Source: Thiobacillus sp. 65-29 (lineage in GTDB: Bacteria > Pseudomonadota > Gammaproteobacteria > Burkholderiales > Thiobacillaceae). From it: a DNA stretch of 64,000 nucleotides. The position numbers and the translations under genes are program-made. Under the pieces are notes generated by a model. That model had not been told where the DNA came from. It did no database searches and was given only the letters and a program-made list of their open reading frames with translations. The DNA lies in the NCBI GenBank assembly GCA_001899775.1, contig MKWN01000033.1, positions 1 to 64,000 of the forward strand, given 5' to 3'. Each line of letters opens with the position of its first letter. The stretch's first letter is position 1. Positions 19,902-28,763 of the stretch are shown here, piece after piece.

Positions 19902-21664
19902 GCAGCAGCTTCTCCTTCTCGCGTTGCGGGGGCGGCTTTCGGCAGTGTAAAGAAAAACGTGCTGCCTTCGCCGGACCGGGAGTCGATCCACACCCGGCCG
20001 CCGTAGAGTTCGACGATCTTCTTCACCAGCGCCAGCCCGACGCCGGTACTTTCCTTCTGATCGCGCGGGGTGAGCACCTGGAACAGCTGGAACACGCGCT
20101 CGTGGTGGCGCGGGTCGATGCCGGGGCCGTTGTCGGCGACGCTCAACTGCCAGAAGTCGCCGGCGTCGGCGCTGGCGATGACAATGCGCCCCTCCGGCTT
20201 GTCACGATGCTTGATGGCGTTGCTGACGAGGTTCTGGAACAGTTGCTGCAGGCGGGTGCGTTCGCCAAGGACAGTAGGCAGCGTGCCTTCCACGATGACG
20301 CTCACCTCCGGCGGGGGTGCCAGCATCTGCACGGTGTCGGCCACCAGCGCGTTGAGGTCGACCGCGACCTGCGTCTCCTTGACGCGTCCCACGCGGGAAT
20401 ATTCGAGTATGCCGTCGATCAGCGCGTCCATGCGGCTGGCGCGGTTCTTCATCAGCGCGAGATACTCGCGGCCCTGCGCGTCGAGCTTGTCCGCATAGTC
20501 GCTTGCCAGCCAGTCGGCGAGCGAGCCGATGCCGCGCAGCGGCGCCTTGAGGTCGTGCGACACCACATAGGCGAAGTTTCTCAGTTCCTCGTTGGCTGCC
20601 TGCAAATCGTCGATCAGTTCCGCCTGGCGTGCTTCGGCACGGCGACGTTCGGTGAGATCGTGCACGATTCCGGTGAACAGCCGACGCGGCCCCAGGCGCA
20701 TTTCGCTCACCGCCAGCCCGATCGGCAGCGGACTGCCGTCGCGGCGCTGGGCCATGACCTCGCGTCCGAAGCCGATGATGTGGGCCTCGCCGCCGTCGAG
20801 GTAACGGCGCAGATAGCCATCGTGGCGGCTGCGGTCGGGCTCGGGCATGAGCATCGAGACATTGCGGCCGGCCACTTCGGCAGCGGTGTAGCCGAACAGC
20901 CGTTCGGCCGCCGGGTTGAAGCTCTCGATCCGGCCGGCGTCGTCGATGGTGATGATGCCCTCGCTGGCGGTCTCCACCACCGCATCGAGACGCTCCTCGC
21001 TTTCGCGCCGCTCCTGCGCCTCGCGCCGGATACGCGCGTACAGCGCGGTGAGCGCCCCCACCGCGAGCAGGAACAACAGTCCGAGCATGGCGAGCGTGCG
21101 ACGCGCACCCTGTTGCGCGGTCTGCTGCCGCGCCCCCCGGTGGCTGCGCACCTCGTCCTGCATCTGCACGATCAGCGTGTGCAGCGCGTCCATCTCCAGG
21201 CGCCCCGGGCTTGCCGCCAGTTGCCGCTGGCCTGCCTCGAAGCCGCCGCTGCGCCGCGCTTCCAGCACGGCGTCGAGCAGCGATAAACGCAGCTCGACGC
21301 GCCGTTGCAGTTCCGGCAGGCGCGCGCGCAGCGCCGGCACGTCGACCAGCAGCGCGTCGAGTTCGGTCACCAGCGCATGGGCGCGCGCCACCGCCGCATG
21401 GCGCGGCACCAGCTCCGTTTCGTCCCCCAGCAGCAGATAGACGCGCTGGCGGGATTCCGCCTCGTTGAGCAGCGAATAAATGCCTTCGAGAGCCGTCAGT
21501 GCCTGCTCCGAGCGGTTGACCGCGGCGCTGGTCGAGATGAAACCGAGCGTGGCGCGATACAGGCCGGCGCCGACGATCGCCAGCACCACGATCGCCAGGG
21601 CGAAGCCGGCGAGCACCTGTCTTTCAACCGTCCACCGCTTGTTTTCCAAACCACTCTCCGCCAT
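19898..21664 (-). CDS. CHASE3-PAS sensor histidine kinase
   Basis: 588 residues. A first membrane helix (about 17-38) is followed by a CHASE3-type periplasmic helical sensor with many leucine/arginine heptads. A second helix lies near 186-208, then a PAS domain (about 225-345), and a HisKA domain with the phospho-histidine in VVSHDLKAPLRGIGSL. An HATPase with NAIKH, DNGPGID and STGVGLALVKKI completes it. The HisKA/HATPase part resembles that of phytochrome-like kinases that use single-domain regulators such as the one encoded next. The signal sensed is unknown. Confidence 0.93.
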   Translation of the reverse strand: MAESGLENKRWTVERQVLAGFALAIVVLAIVGAGLYRATLGFISTSAAVNRSEQALTALEGIYSLLNEAESRQRVYLLLGDETELVPRHAAVARAHALVTELDALLVDVPALRARLPELQRRVELRLSLLDAVLEARRSGGFEAGQRQLAASPGRLEMDALHTLIVQMQDEVRSHRGARQQTAQQGARRTLAMLGLLFLLAVGALTALYARIRREAQERRESEERLDAVVETASEGIITIDDAGRIESFNPAAERLFGYTAAEVAGRNVSMLMPEPDRSRHDGYLRRYLDGGEAHIIGFGREVMAQRRDGSPLPIGLAVSEMRLGPRRLFTGIVHDLTERRRAEARQAELIDDLQAANEELRNFAYVVSHDLKAPLRGIGSLADWLASDYADKLDAQGREYLALMKNRASRMDALIDGILEYSRVGRVKETQVAVDLNALVADTVQMLAPPPEVSVIVEGTLPTVLGERTRLQQLFQNLVSNAIKHRDKPEGRIVIASADAGDFWQLSVADNGPGIDPRHHERVFQLFQVLTPRDQKESTGVGLALVKKIVELYGGRVWIDSRSGEGSTFFFTLPKAAPATREGEAAA

Positions 21665-21728
21665 GCAGCCTCTTGCGGGCTGCCTTGATCAATCTTACCG
21701 GGCCGCGCCCGCGCAGGTAAACCGCCGC

Positions 21729-21977
21729 TCAGATCACCGCAAAGCCCACCAGGGCGATTTCATCACCATCCTGCACCGGCGAGGACTTTTCGGCGAACTG
21801 CTTGTTGACGGTGACGTTGAGCTTGGGATTGCCGAGCAGCATCTTTTTCCAGCGTTCGCCGCGCTTCGATAGCACAAACAGCAGGCGTTCGACGTCGGTG
21901 ACGTCGGGCGGCAGGGCAATCTCGTCGGACGCCATGCCGAGCGTTTCCACCAGGTCGCCAAAGAACAGGATTTTCAC
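21729..21977 (-). CDS. MoaD/ThiS-like ubiquitin-fold protein lacking the terminal Gly-Gly
   Basis: 82 residues from a GTG (21977; a GTG one codon earlier is possible, ribosome site AAGGGG). The start MKILFFGDLVETLG and the late NVTVNKQF and DGDEIALVGF segments follow the MoaD/ThiS beta-grasp fold. In this fold MoaD and ThiS end in Gly-Gly, which is adenylated and thiocarboxylated. This protein ends in VGFAVI, so it cannot carry sulfur in the usual way. It may be a regulatory or degenerate member. It is divergent from uvrD with a 49-base gap. Confidence 0.7.
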   Translation of the reverse strand: MKILFFGDLVETLGMASDEIALPPDVTDVERLLFVLSKRGERWKKMLLGNPKLNVTVNKQFAEKSSPVQDGDEIALVGFAVI

Positions 21978-22026
21978 CACGGGGAGCCCCTTATAATTGC
22001 AGACCAATTTTTAATTTTACCCCCGC

Positions 22027-24138
22027 ATGTCCGATCCCCTGCTGGATGGCCTCAATCCCGAGCAGCGCGCCGCGGTGACGCTGCCGCACGAATCCGCCCT
22101 GATCCTCGCGGGTGCGGGCTCGGGCAAGACGCGCGTGCTGACCACGCGCATCGCCTGGCTGATCCAGACCGGCCAGGTATCGCCGCACGGCATCCTCGCG
22201 GTGACCTTCACCAACAAGGCGGCGAAGGAAATGCTCGTGCGCATCGCGGCAATGCTGCCGATCAACACGCGCGGCATGTGGGTGGGCACTTTCCACGGTC
22301 TGGCCAACCGCCTGCTGCGCACCCACTGGCGTGAAGCGGGGCTGCCGCAGTCGTTCCAGATTCTCGACGCGCAGGACCAACTCTCCGCGATCAAGCGGCT
22401 GTTGAAGTCGCTCAACATCGACACCGAGAAATACGAACCGAAAAAGGTGCAGGGCTACATCAATGGCCACAAGGAAGCCGGCCGCCGTGCGCGCGACGCC
22501 GACGCCCACGACGAGTTTTCGATGCAGCTCGCCGAACTGTACGAAGCCTACGACGCGCAGTGCCAGCGCGAGGGCGTGGCCGACTTCGCCGAACTGTTGC
22601 TGCGCGCCTACGAACTCCTCTACCGCAACGAGCCACTGCGGCAGCACTACCAGACCCGCTTCCGCCACATCCTCATCGACGAGTTCCAGGACACCAACGC
22701 GTTGCAGTATCGCTGGCTGAAACTCTTCGCCGGCCCCGATACCGCGCTGTTCGCGGTGGGGGACGACGACCAGTCGATCTACGCCTTCCGCGGCGCCAAC
22801 ACCGGCAACATGCTGGAATTCGAGCGCGAATTCGCCCAGGGCCGGGTCATCAAGCTGGAGCAGAATTACCGCAGCCATGGCAACATCCTCACCGCCGCCA
22901 ACGCGCTCATCGAACGGAATCAGCGCCGCCTCGGCAAGAACCTGTGGACCGCGGACGGCGACGGCGAGCCGATCCGCGTGTTCGAGGCCTTCAACGACCA
23001 AGAGGAGGCGGCCTTCGTGGTCGACGAGGTCAAGGCGCTGAACCGTGAAGGCGTGGCTCTTTCCGACATGGCGCTGCTGTATCGCTCCAACGCGCAGTCA
23101 CGTGTGCTGGAACACGCGCTTTTCACCGCCGGCGTCGCCTACCGCGTCTACGGCGGCCTGCGCTTCTTCGAGCGCCAGGAAATCAGGCACGCGCTCGCCT
23201 ACCTGCGTCTCCTGACCCACCCGGAAGACGACGGCGCCTTCCTGCGCGTGGTCAACTTCCCGACGCGTGGCATCGGCGCGCGCAGCGTCGAACAGCTGGC
23301 CGACGCCGCCGCGCGTACGGGGGCCAGCCTGTGGCAGGCGGCGTGCACCGCGAGCGGCAAGGTCGCCGCCTTCGCCCGGCTGATCGAGGGCATCAAACAG
23401 GCCACCGCCGGGCTCACGCTCGCCGAAACCATCGATCATGTGATCGAGGCGTCGGGGCTGGCCGATCACTACCGCGCCGACAAGGACGGCGCCGACCGCC
23501 TGGAGAACCTCGCCGAACTCGTCAACGCCGCGGCGCTGTTTTCAGAGGAAGCGGAAGACGATACCCTGGACGCCTTCCTCGCCCACGCCGCGCTCGAGGC
23601 CGGCGAGCACCAGGCCGAGCCGGGGCGCGATGCCTTGCAGTTGATGACGGTGCACGCCGCCAAGGGCCTGGAATTCCACGCGGTGTTCATCACCGGTCTG
23701 GAGGAAGGCCTGTTCCCGCACGAGCAGAGCGCGCACGACGAGTTCGGACTGGAAGAGGAGCGCCGCCTGATGTACGTGGCGATCACGCGCGCGCGGCGGC
23801 GCCTGTATCTCAGCCACGCGCAGTCGCGCATGCTGCACGGCCAGGTGCGCTACGGCTTCGCATCGCGCTTTCTCGCCGAACTGCCCGACGCCGTGCTGCT
23901 GCCTCTGAACCGCCGCGGCGCCAGCCGCGACGCTCCTGCGGCGGCGCCGGCGCGCGCGACACCGGCCGGCCACGGCACAGGCTATCGCGTGGGGCAGAGC
24001 GTCGCGCACGCCAAATTCGGCACCGGCATCATCATCGATTTCGAGGGACGCGGCGCCGACGCGCGGGTGCAGGTGAAATTCGGCGACGCCGGCACCAAGT
24101 GGCTGGCGCTCGCCTACGCCAAGTTGTCGCCGGCCTGA
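22027..24138 (+). CDS. uvrD: DNA helicase II UvrD
   Basis: 703 residues, superfamily 1A 3'-5' helicase of nucleotide-excision and mismatch repair. Motifs seen are Q/LNPEQRAAV, Walker A GAGSGKT (about 30-36), TFTNKAAKEM, Walker B LIDEFQDTN, GDDDQSIYAFRGA, QNYRS, VHAAKGLEF and the C-terminal YVAITRARRRL. The tail ends in a tudor-like KFGTGIIIDFEG...VKFGDAGTKWL, as in UvrD/PcrA rather than Rep. The 3' end overlaps the convergent membrane-protein gene by 25 bases. Confidence 0.95.
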   Translation: MSDPLLDGLNPEQRAAVTLPHESALILAGAGSGKTRVLTTRIAWLIQTGQVSPHGILAVTFTNKAAKEMLVRIAAMLPINTRGMWVGTFHGLANRLLRTHWREAGLPQSFQILDAQDQLSAIKRLLKSLNIDTEKYEPKKVQGYINGHKEAGRRARDADAHDEFSMQLAELYEAYDAQCQREGVADFAELLLRAYELLYRNEPLRQHYQTRFRHILIDEFQDTNALQYRWLKLFAGPDTALFAVGDDDQSIYAFRGANTGNMLEFEREFAQGRVIKLEQNYRSHGNILTAANALIERNQRRLGKNLWTADGDGEPIRVFEAFNDQEEAAFVVDEVKALNREGVALSDMALLYRSNAQSRVLEHALFTAGVAYRVYGGLRFFERQEIRHALAYLRLLTHPEDDGAFLRVVNFPTRGIGARSVEQLADAAARTGASLWQAACTASGKVAAFARLIEGIKQATAGLTLAETIDHVIEASGLADHYRADKDGADRLENLAELVNAAALFSEEAEDDTLDAFLAHAALEAGEHQAEPGRDALQLMTVHAAKGLEFHAVFITGLEEGLFPHEQSAHDEFGLEEERRLMYVAITRARRRLYLSHAQSRMLHGQVRYGFASRFLAELPDAVLLPLNRRGASRDAPAAAPARATPAGHGTGYRVGQSVAHAKFGTGIIIDFEGRGADARVQVKFGDAGTKWLALAYAKLSPA

Positions 24139-24884
24139 GGCGGCGTCGCCTCGTCCGACCACACTGCGAAAATCGCCTGATAGGAAGCGTACAGCGAGCC
24201 GAACAGCACCGGCATCGCCACCAGGAGGCCGAGCATCAGCGGCACCAGCGCGGCGAGGAGCAGCACCAGCGCCAGTGCCAGGCCATTGACCAGCAGCGCC
24301 GCCCAGTTGCGCAGCACCGCCTTCATGCTCACGCCGAGCGCGGTCATGGGGCGCGCGCCACCGAACAGGATCAGCGCCGGTGCAAACCAGGTCGCCATCA
24401 TGAGCGGGGTGAACAGCAGCAAGCCGGTCAACACCGCGGGGGCAACCTGATTCAGCAGCGCCTGCATGGCCGCAGGATCCTGCTGCGTGCGCGCCGCGGC
24501 GACGAAGGTTTCGGCATCGAAACCCATGTTCTCCATCACCGTGCCGATCGCCAACGCGCCCAGGAGCTGCACGGCGCCGATGGTCATCAGCGGAATCGCC
24601 GGACCACGCACGCCGGCAAGAAAATGCGGCAGTTCGAGGTCGCGGCCTTCGTCGAGCGCACGAAAGGCGGCCATGAATCCCGCCACCATCAGCGGTGCGG
24701 CGAAGTCGGACAGGGCACCGCCAACGACGGGCACGAGGCCGAGCGCCATCACCACGCCAAACAGCATCGCAAAGGCGGCCGACAGCAACAGGGGGTTCCT
24801 GCGGTACAGCCTGAACCCGCTACGCACCCACTGCCAGCCCTCGCCGGCGGCGACCTTGCGCGGAATGTCCTGCGGCACCGGCAT
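24114..24884 (-). CDS. BPSS1780-like multi-pass membrane protein
   Basis: 256 residues with about six hydrophobic segments and a cytoplasmic N-terminal stretch KVAAGEGWQWVRSGFRLYRR leading into the first helix. This layout resembles the BPSS1780 family of betaproteobacterial inner-membrane proteins of unknown function; the assignment is by resemblance only. ATG 24884 overlaps the upstream DUF2782 gene stop by one base (TGATG), so the two form an operon. The 3' end runs 25 bases into the convergent uvrD gene. Confidence 0.7.
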   Translation of the reverse strand: MPVPQDIPRKVAAGEGWQWVRSGFRLYRRNPLLLSAAFAMLFGVVMALGLVPVVGGALSDFAAPLMVAGFMAAFRALDEGRDLELPHFLAGVRGPAIPLMTIGAVQLLGALAIGTVMENMGFDAETFVAAARTQQDPAAMQALLNQVAPAVLTGLLLFTPLMMATWFAPALILFGGARPMTALGVSMKAVLRNWAALLVNGLALALVLLLAALVPLMLGLLVAMPVLFGSLYASYQAIFAVWSDEATPPQAGDNLA

Positions 24885-25210
24885 CAGAATTCCTTGATCA
24901 CCCACATCGGCGGGCGCAAGCCCGAATCGAGACTCTCCTGGCGCGCGAACTGGCCATCGCCCCGGCTGTCGATGAGGTAATACGGCTTGCCGACGCGCGG
25001 GATGACCTTCAGCATGTAGAGCCTGCCGTTGGCACGGTACTCGATCACCCGCCCCTGCGGGCTCGGCTTGATGGTCACCGGCGGTGCATCCTCCGGCCCC
25101 GGCGGGCCGTCGGGCACGGGCTTCAGGTCGGGCGGACGGTCCGAAGGTGCCGCGGCAACCGCCGCACCGCTCAGCAGCAGGACCAGGAACAAGGCAAAAC
25201 AATTGCGCAT
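24884..25210 (-). CDS. DUF2782-like exported protein
   Basis: 108 residues. A signal peptide (about 1-20, MRNCFALFLVLLLSGAAVAA) is followed by a proline-rich segment and a small beta domain with VTIKPSPQGRVIEYRANGRL and PYYLIDSRGDGQF, which matches the DUF2782 type. These proteins are periplasmic or envelope-associated and uncharacterised. It lies between the LOG-family gene and a membrane protein with which it overlaps by one base; membership of one operon is likely. Confidence 0.75.
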   Translation of the reverse strand: MRNCFALFLVLLLSGAAVAAAPSDRPPDLKPVPDGPPGPEDAPPVTIKPSPQGRVIEYRANGRLYMLKVIPRVGKPYYLIDSRGDGQFARQESLDSGLRPPMWVIKEF

Positions 25211-25230
25211 GAGGGATTCCCCTTGGAAAC

Positions 25231-25959
25231 TTAAAGATTGAGCTGGATTTCGCGCTCGGCTATCGACGGCATGAAACCACGCTTCTCGTAATGGCTGAAA
25301 ATGACGTCGACCACTTCTTCCGGACGGTCGATGATGCGCATCAGGTCGACATCCTCCGGCGAGATCATGCCCTCGCTCACCAGACGGTCCGTCACCCACT
25401 CGGCAAGCCCGGCCCAGAAGCCCGAGCCGACCAGAATGATGGGGATGGGCGCGATCTTGCCGGTCTGCACCAGGGTGAGCGCCTCGAACAGCTCGTCCAT
25501 CGTGCCGAAGCCGCCGGGCATGACGACGTAGGCGGCGGTGAACTTGACGAACATGACCTTGCGCGCGAAGAAGTGGCGGAAGGTCTGGCTGATGTCCTGA
25601 TAGGGGTTGGCGCTCTGCTCGTGCGGCAACTGGATGTTGAGACCGACGCTGGGCGACTTGCCGAAGTACGCCCCCTTGTTGGCGGCTTCCATGATGCCGG
25701 GGCCGCCCCCGGAAATCACGGAAAACCCCGCGTCGGACAGCTTGCGCGCAATGTCCTCGGTCAGCATGTAGTAGGCATGATCGGGCGGCGTACGCGCGCT
25801 GCCGAACACCGATACCGCGGGACGGATCGGTGCGAGGCGTTCGGTCGCCTCGACGAACTCTGCCATAATCTCCAGCATCCGCCACGACTCGCGTGCCGAA
25901 TAGCCGATCTCGGCAATGCGCCCCGGGTCGGAGAGGGGGGGCAATTTATCCAGGTGCAT
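25231..25959 (-). CDS. LOG-family (TIGR00730) nucleotide hydrolase
   Basis: 242 residues, Rossmann-like LOG/lysine-decarboxylase-like protein. The signatures SGGGPGIMEAANKGA and PGGFGTMDELFE are those of cytokinin riboside 5'-monophosphate phosphoribohydrolases; bacterial members also cleave AMP or other nucleoside monophosphates. The length, with extra N-terminal helices, matches the YgdH-like longer subgroup. A GAGG site lies about 9 bases before ATG 25959, whose CATG is shared with the divergent polA start. Confidence 0.85.
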   Translation of the reverse strand: MHLDKLPPLSDPGRIAEIGYSARESWRMLEIMAEFVEATERLAPIRPAVSVFGSARTPPDHAYYMLTEDIARKLSDAGFSVISGGGPGIMEAANKGAYFGKSPSVGLNIQLPHEQSANPYQDISQTFRHFFARKVMFVKFTAAYVVMPGGFGTMDELFEALTLVQTGKIAPIPIILVGSGFWAGLAEWVTDRLVSEGMISPEDVDLMRIIDRPEEVVDVIFSHYEKRGFMPSIAEREIQLNL

Positions 25960-28675
25960 GCTTGAACGCCTCGTGAACGATTCCGCAAAAACGCTGTTGC
26001 TGGTGGACGGTTCGTCCTATCTCTACCGCGCCTTCCACGCCCTGCCCGACCTGCGCAACGCGGCGGGCGAACCGACCAACGCGATGAAGGGCGTACTGGC
26101 GATGCTGCGCCGGCTGCAGAAGGATTACGCCGCCGATTATATCGCCTGCGTGTTCGACGCGAAGGGCAAGACCTTTCGCGACGATCTCTACCCCGACTAC
26201 AAGGCGCATCGCCCGCCGATGCCGGAAGACCTGGCGCAACAGATCGCGCCGCTGCACGACATGATCCGCGCCGACGGCTGGCCGCTGGTCATCGTCGAGG
26301 GCGTCGAGGCGGACGACGTCATCGGCACGCTGGTGCGCCACGCCACCGCGCGCGGGGTACACAGCATCGTCTCCACCGGCGACAAGGACATGGCCCAGCT
26401 GGTCGACGGTCACGTCACCCTGGTCAACACCATGAGCGAGGAGACGCTTGACACCGCCGGCGTCGCCGCCAAGTTCGGCGTACCGCCGGCGCGCATCGTC
26501 GACTACCTCACGCTGGTCGGCGACAGCGTCGACAACGTGCCCGGCGTCGCCAAGTGCGGCCCCAAGACGGCGGCGAAGTGGCTCGGCGAATACGGCACGC
26601 TCGACACGCTGCTGGCTCGCGCCGATGAGGTCAAGGGCGTGGTCGGCGAGAACCTGCGCAGCGCGCGCGACTGGCTGCCGCAGGCGCGCGTGCTCGTCAC
26701 CATCAAGACCGATGTCGAACTGCCCTTCGACTTCGACGACCTGGTGCGAAAACCGCGCGACACCGAAGCGCTGCGCGCGCTCTTCGAGCGCTACGAGTTC
26801 CGCAGCTGGCTGCGCGAGCTCGACGCTGCGCCGAATGCGACACCGGAACAGGACCGCAGCGGACTGCACCGCGCGCATTACGAAACCATCCTCGACGCCG
26901 ACCGCCTCGATGCCTGGATCGCCCGGCTCGCCGCCGCGCCCGCCTTCGCCTTCGATACCGAAACCACCGCGCTCAATCCGATGCAGGCCGAACTGGTCGG
27001 CCTGTCCTTCGCCGTCGCACCGGGCGAGGCCGCCTACGTGCCGCTCGCCCACCATTACGCCGGTGCGCCGGCGCAGCTTGGCCGCGACACGGTGCTGGCG
27101 CGGCTCAAGCCGCTGCTGGAAGCGCAAGACGCGAAAATCATCGGCCAGCACCTCAAGTACGACCGCCACATCCTCGCGCACTACGGCATCGCGCTCGGCG
27201 GTGTCGCCGACGACACCCTGTTGCAGTCCTACGTGCTCGAGGCGCACCAGCCGCACGAGCTCGGCAGCCTCGCCACGCGTCATCTGGGCCTGGCGACGCT
27301 CAGCTACGACGACGTCACCGGCAAGGGCGCCGCACGCATCGGCTTCGACCAGGTGTCGATCGAGCGCGCCACCGAGTATGCGGCGGAGGACGCCGACGTT
27401 ACCCTGCGCGTACGCGACGCGCTGGCGCCGCGCATCGCCGCGTCCGACACGCTGGAATTCGTGTACCGGCAGATCGAGCTGCCGGTGGCGGACATCCTCT
27501 TCCGCATGGAGCGCGCCGGCGTGCTGCTCGACCGCACCCTGCTCGCGGTGCAAAGCGGCGAACTCGGCGTGAAGATGCTAGCGGCGGAACAGCGTGCGTT
27601 CCAGGAAGCGGGCCAGCCGTTCAACCTTGGCTCGCCCAAGCAGATCGGCGACATCCTGTTCGTACAAAAGGGCCTGCCGGTCATCAAGAAGACGCCCAGC
27701 GGCGCGCCGTCCACGGACGAGGAGACGCTGGAGCAGCTCGCTCTCGACCACCCGATCGCACGCGCCATCCTCGACTACCGCGCGCTGGCCAAGCTGAAGT
27801 CGACCTACACCGACAAGCTGCCGCAGATGATCGACCGGAAGACCGGGCGTGTGCACACCAGCTATTCGCAGGCGACCGCGGTCACCGGCCGCCTGGCGAG
27901 TTCCGAGCCCAACCTGCAGAACATTCCCGCGCGCACCGCCGAAGGGCGCCGCATCCGCGAAGCCTTCATCGCGCCGCCCGGCCATGTGCTGCTGTCGGCC
28001 GACTATTCGCAGATCGAGCTGCGCATCATGGCGCACCTGTCGGACGACGCCGGCCTCCTGACCGCCTTCGCCGAGGACCGCGACATTCACGCCGCCACCG
28101 CCGCCGAAGTGTTCGGCGTGCCGCTCGACGCGGTCAATGCCGAGCAGCGGCGCATGGCGAAGGTGATCAATTTCGGTCTCATCTACGGCATGTCGGCGTT
28201 CGGCCTGGCAAGCCAGCTCAATCTCGAACGCGCCGCCGCGCAGGCCTATATCGACCGCTACTTCACGCGCTATCCCGGCGTGGCCGATTACATGCAGCGC
28301 ACCCGCGAGGCCGCGCGCAGCCGTGGTTACGTCGAGACCGTGTTCGGCCGCCGCCTGTACCTGCCCGAAATCAACGCGAAGAATCCGCAGCGCCGCCAGG
28401 GCGCCGAGCGCGCCGCGATCAACGCACCGATGCAAGGTACCGCGGCGGATCTCATCAAGCTCGCGATGATCGCGGTGCAGCGCTGGCTCGACGCGCAACA
28501 GCTCGGCAGCCGCCTGTTGCTGCAGGTGCACGACGAACTCGTGCTCGAAGTGCCGCAAGGCGAACTCGACCGCGTGCGCACGGAACTGCCGGCGCTCATG
28601 TGCGAAGTCGCCACGCTGAAGGTGCCGCTGCGCGTCGGCATCGGCGCCGGCCGCAACTGGGAGGCCGCGCACTGA
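25958..28675 (+). CDS. polA: DNA polymerase I
   Basis: 905 residues with three domains. The 5'-3' exonuclease (about 10-290) starts LLLVDGSSYLYRAFHALPDL. The 3'-5' proofreading domain (about 310-500) has the catalytic DTE in AFDTETTAL and an ending YAAEDADV, so proofreading looks intact. The polymerase domain has SADYSQIELR, RRMAKVINFGLIYGMSAFG and QVHDELVLE. It acts in Okazaki-fragment processing and repair. ATG 25958 is used; a GTG at 25973 in the same frame is an alternative. The ATG shares CATG with the divergent LOG gene. Confidence 0.96.
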   Translation: MLERLVNDSAKTLLLVDGSSYLYRAFHALPDLRNAAGEPTNAMKGVLAMLRRLQKDYAADYIACVFDAKGKTFRDDLYPDYKAHRPPMPEDLAQQIAPLHDMIRADGWPLVIVEGVEADDVIGTLVRHATARGVHSIVSTGDKDMAQLVDGHVTLVNTMSEETLDTAGVAAKFGVPPARIVDYLTLVGDSVDNVPGVAKCGPKTAAKWLGEYGTLDTLLARADEVKGVVGENLRSARDWLPQARVLVTIKTDVELPFDFDDLVRKPRDTEALRALFERYEFRSWLRELDAAPNATPEQDRSGLHRAHYETILDADRLDAWIARLAAAPAFAFDTETTALNPMQAELVGLSFAVAPGEAAYVPLAHHYAGAPAQLGRDTVLARLKPLLEAQDAKIIGQHLKYDRHILAHYGIALGGVADDTLLQSYVLEAHQPHELGSLATRHLGLATLSYDDVTGKGAARIGFDQVSIERATEYAAEDADVTLRVRDALAPRIAASDTLEFVYRQIELPVADILFRMERAGVLLDRTLLAVQSGELGVKMLAAEQRAFQEAGQPFNLGSPKQIGDILFVQKGLPVIKKTPSGAPSTDEETLEQLALDHPIARAILDYRALAKLKSTYTDKLPQMIDRKTGRVHTSYSQATAVTGRLASSEPNLQNIPARTAEGRRIREAFIAPPGHVLLSADYSQIELRIMAHLSDDAGLLTAFAEDRDIHAATAAEVFGVPLDAVNAEQRRMAKVINFGLIYGMSAFGLASQLNLERAAAQAYIDRYFTRYPGVADYMQRTREAARSRGYVETVFGRRLYLPEINAKNPQRRQGAERAAINAPMQGTAADLIKLAMIAVQRWLDAQQLGSRLLLQVHDELVLEVPQGELDRVRTELPALMCEVATLKVPLRVGIGAGRNWEAAH

Positions 28676-28722
28676 CGGGACCCCCGTCGCGCAGCGCGCG
28701 GCACCGGCGCCGGCGCCAAAAG

Positions 28723-28748
28723 GAAACGGGCGCCGAGGCGCCCGTTTC
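28723..28748. terminator. Hairpin terminator between polA and the OmpA gene
   Basis: GAAACGGGCGCC and GGCGCCCGTTTC form a 12-base stem with a 2-base loop. It is 48 bases after the polA stop and 15 bases after the convergent OmpA-family stop. The T-run is short, but its place between convergent genes supports a bidirectional terminator. Confidence 0.8.
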
Positions 28749-28763
28749 GCTGCGTCGACCCGC

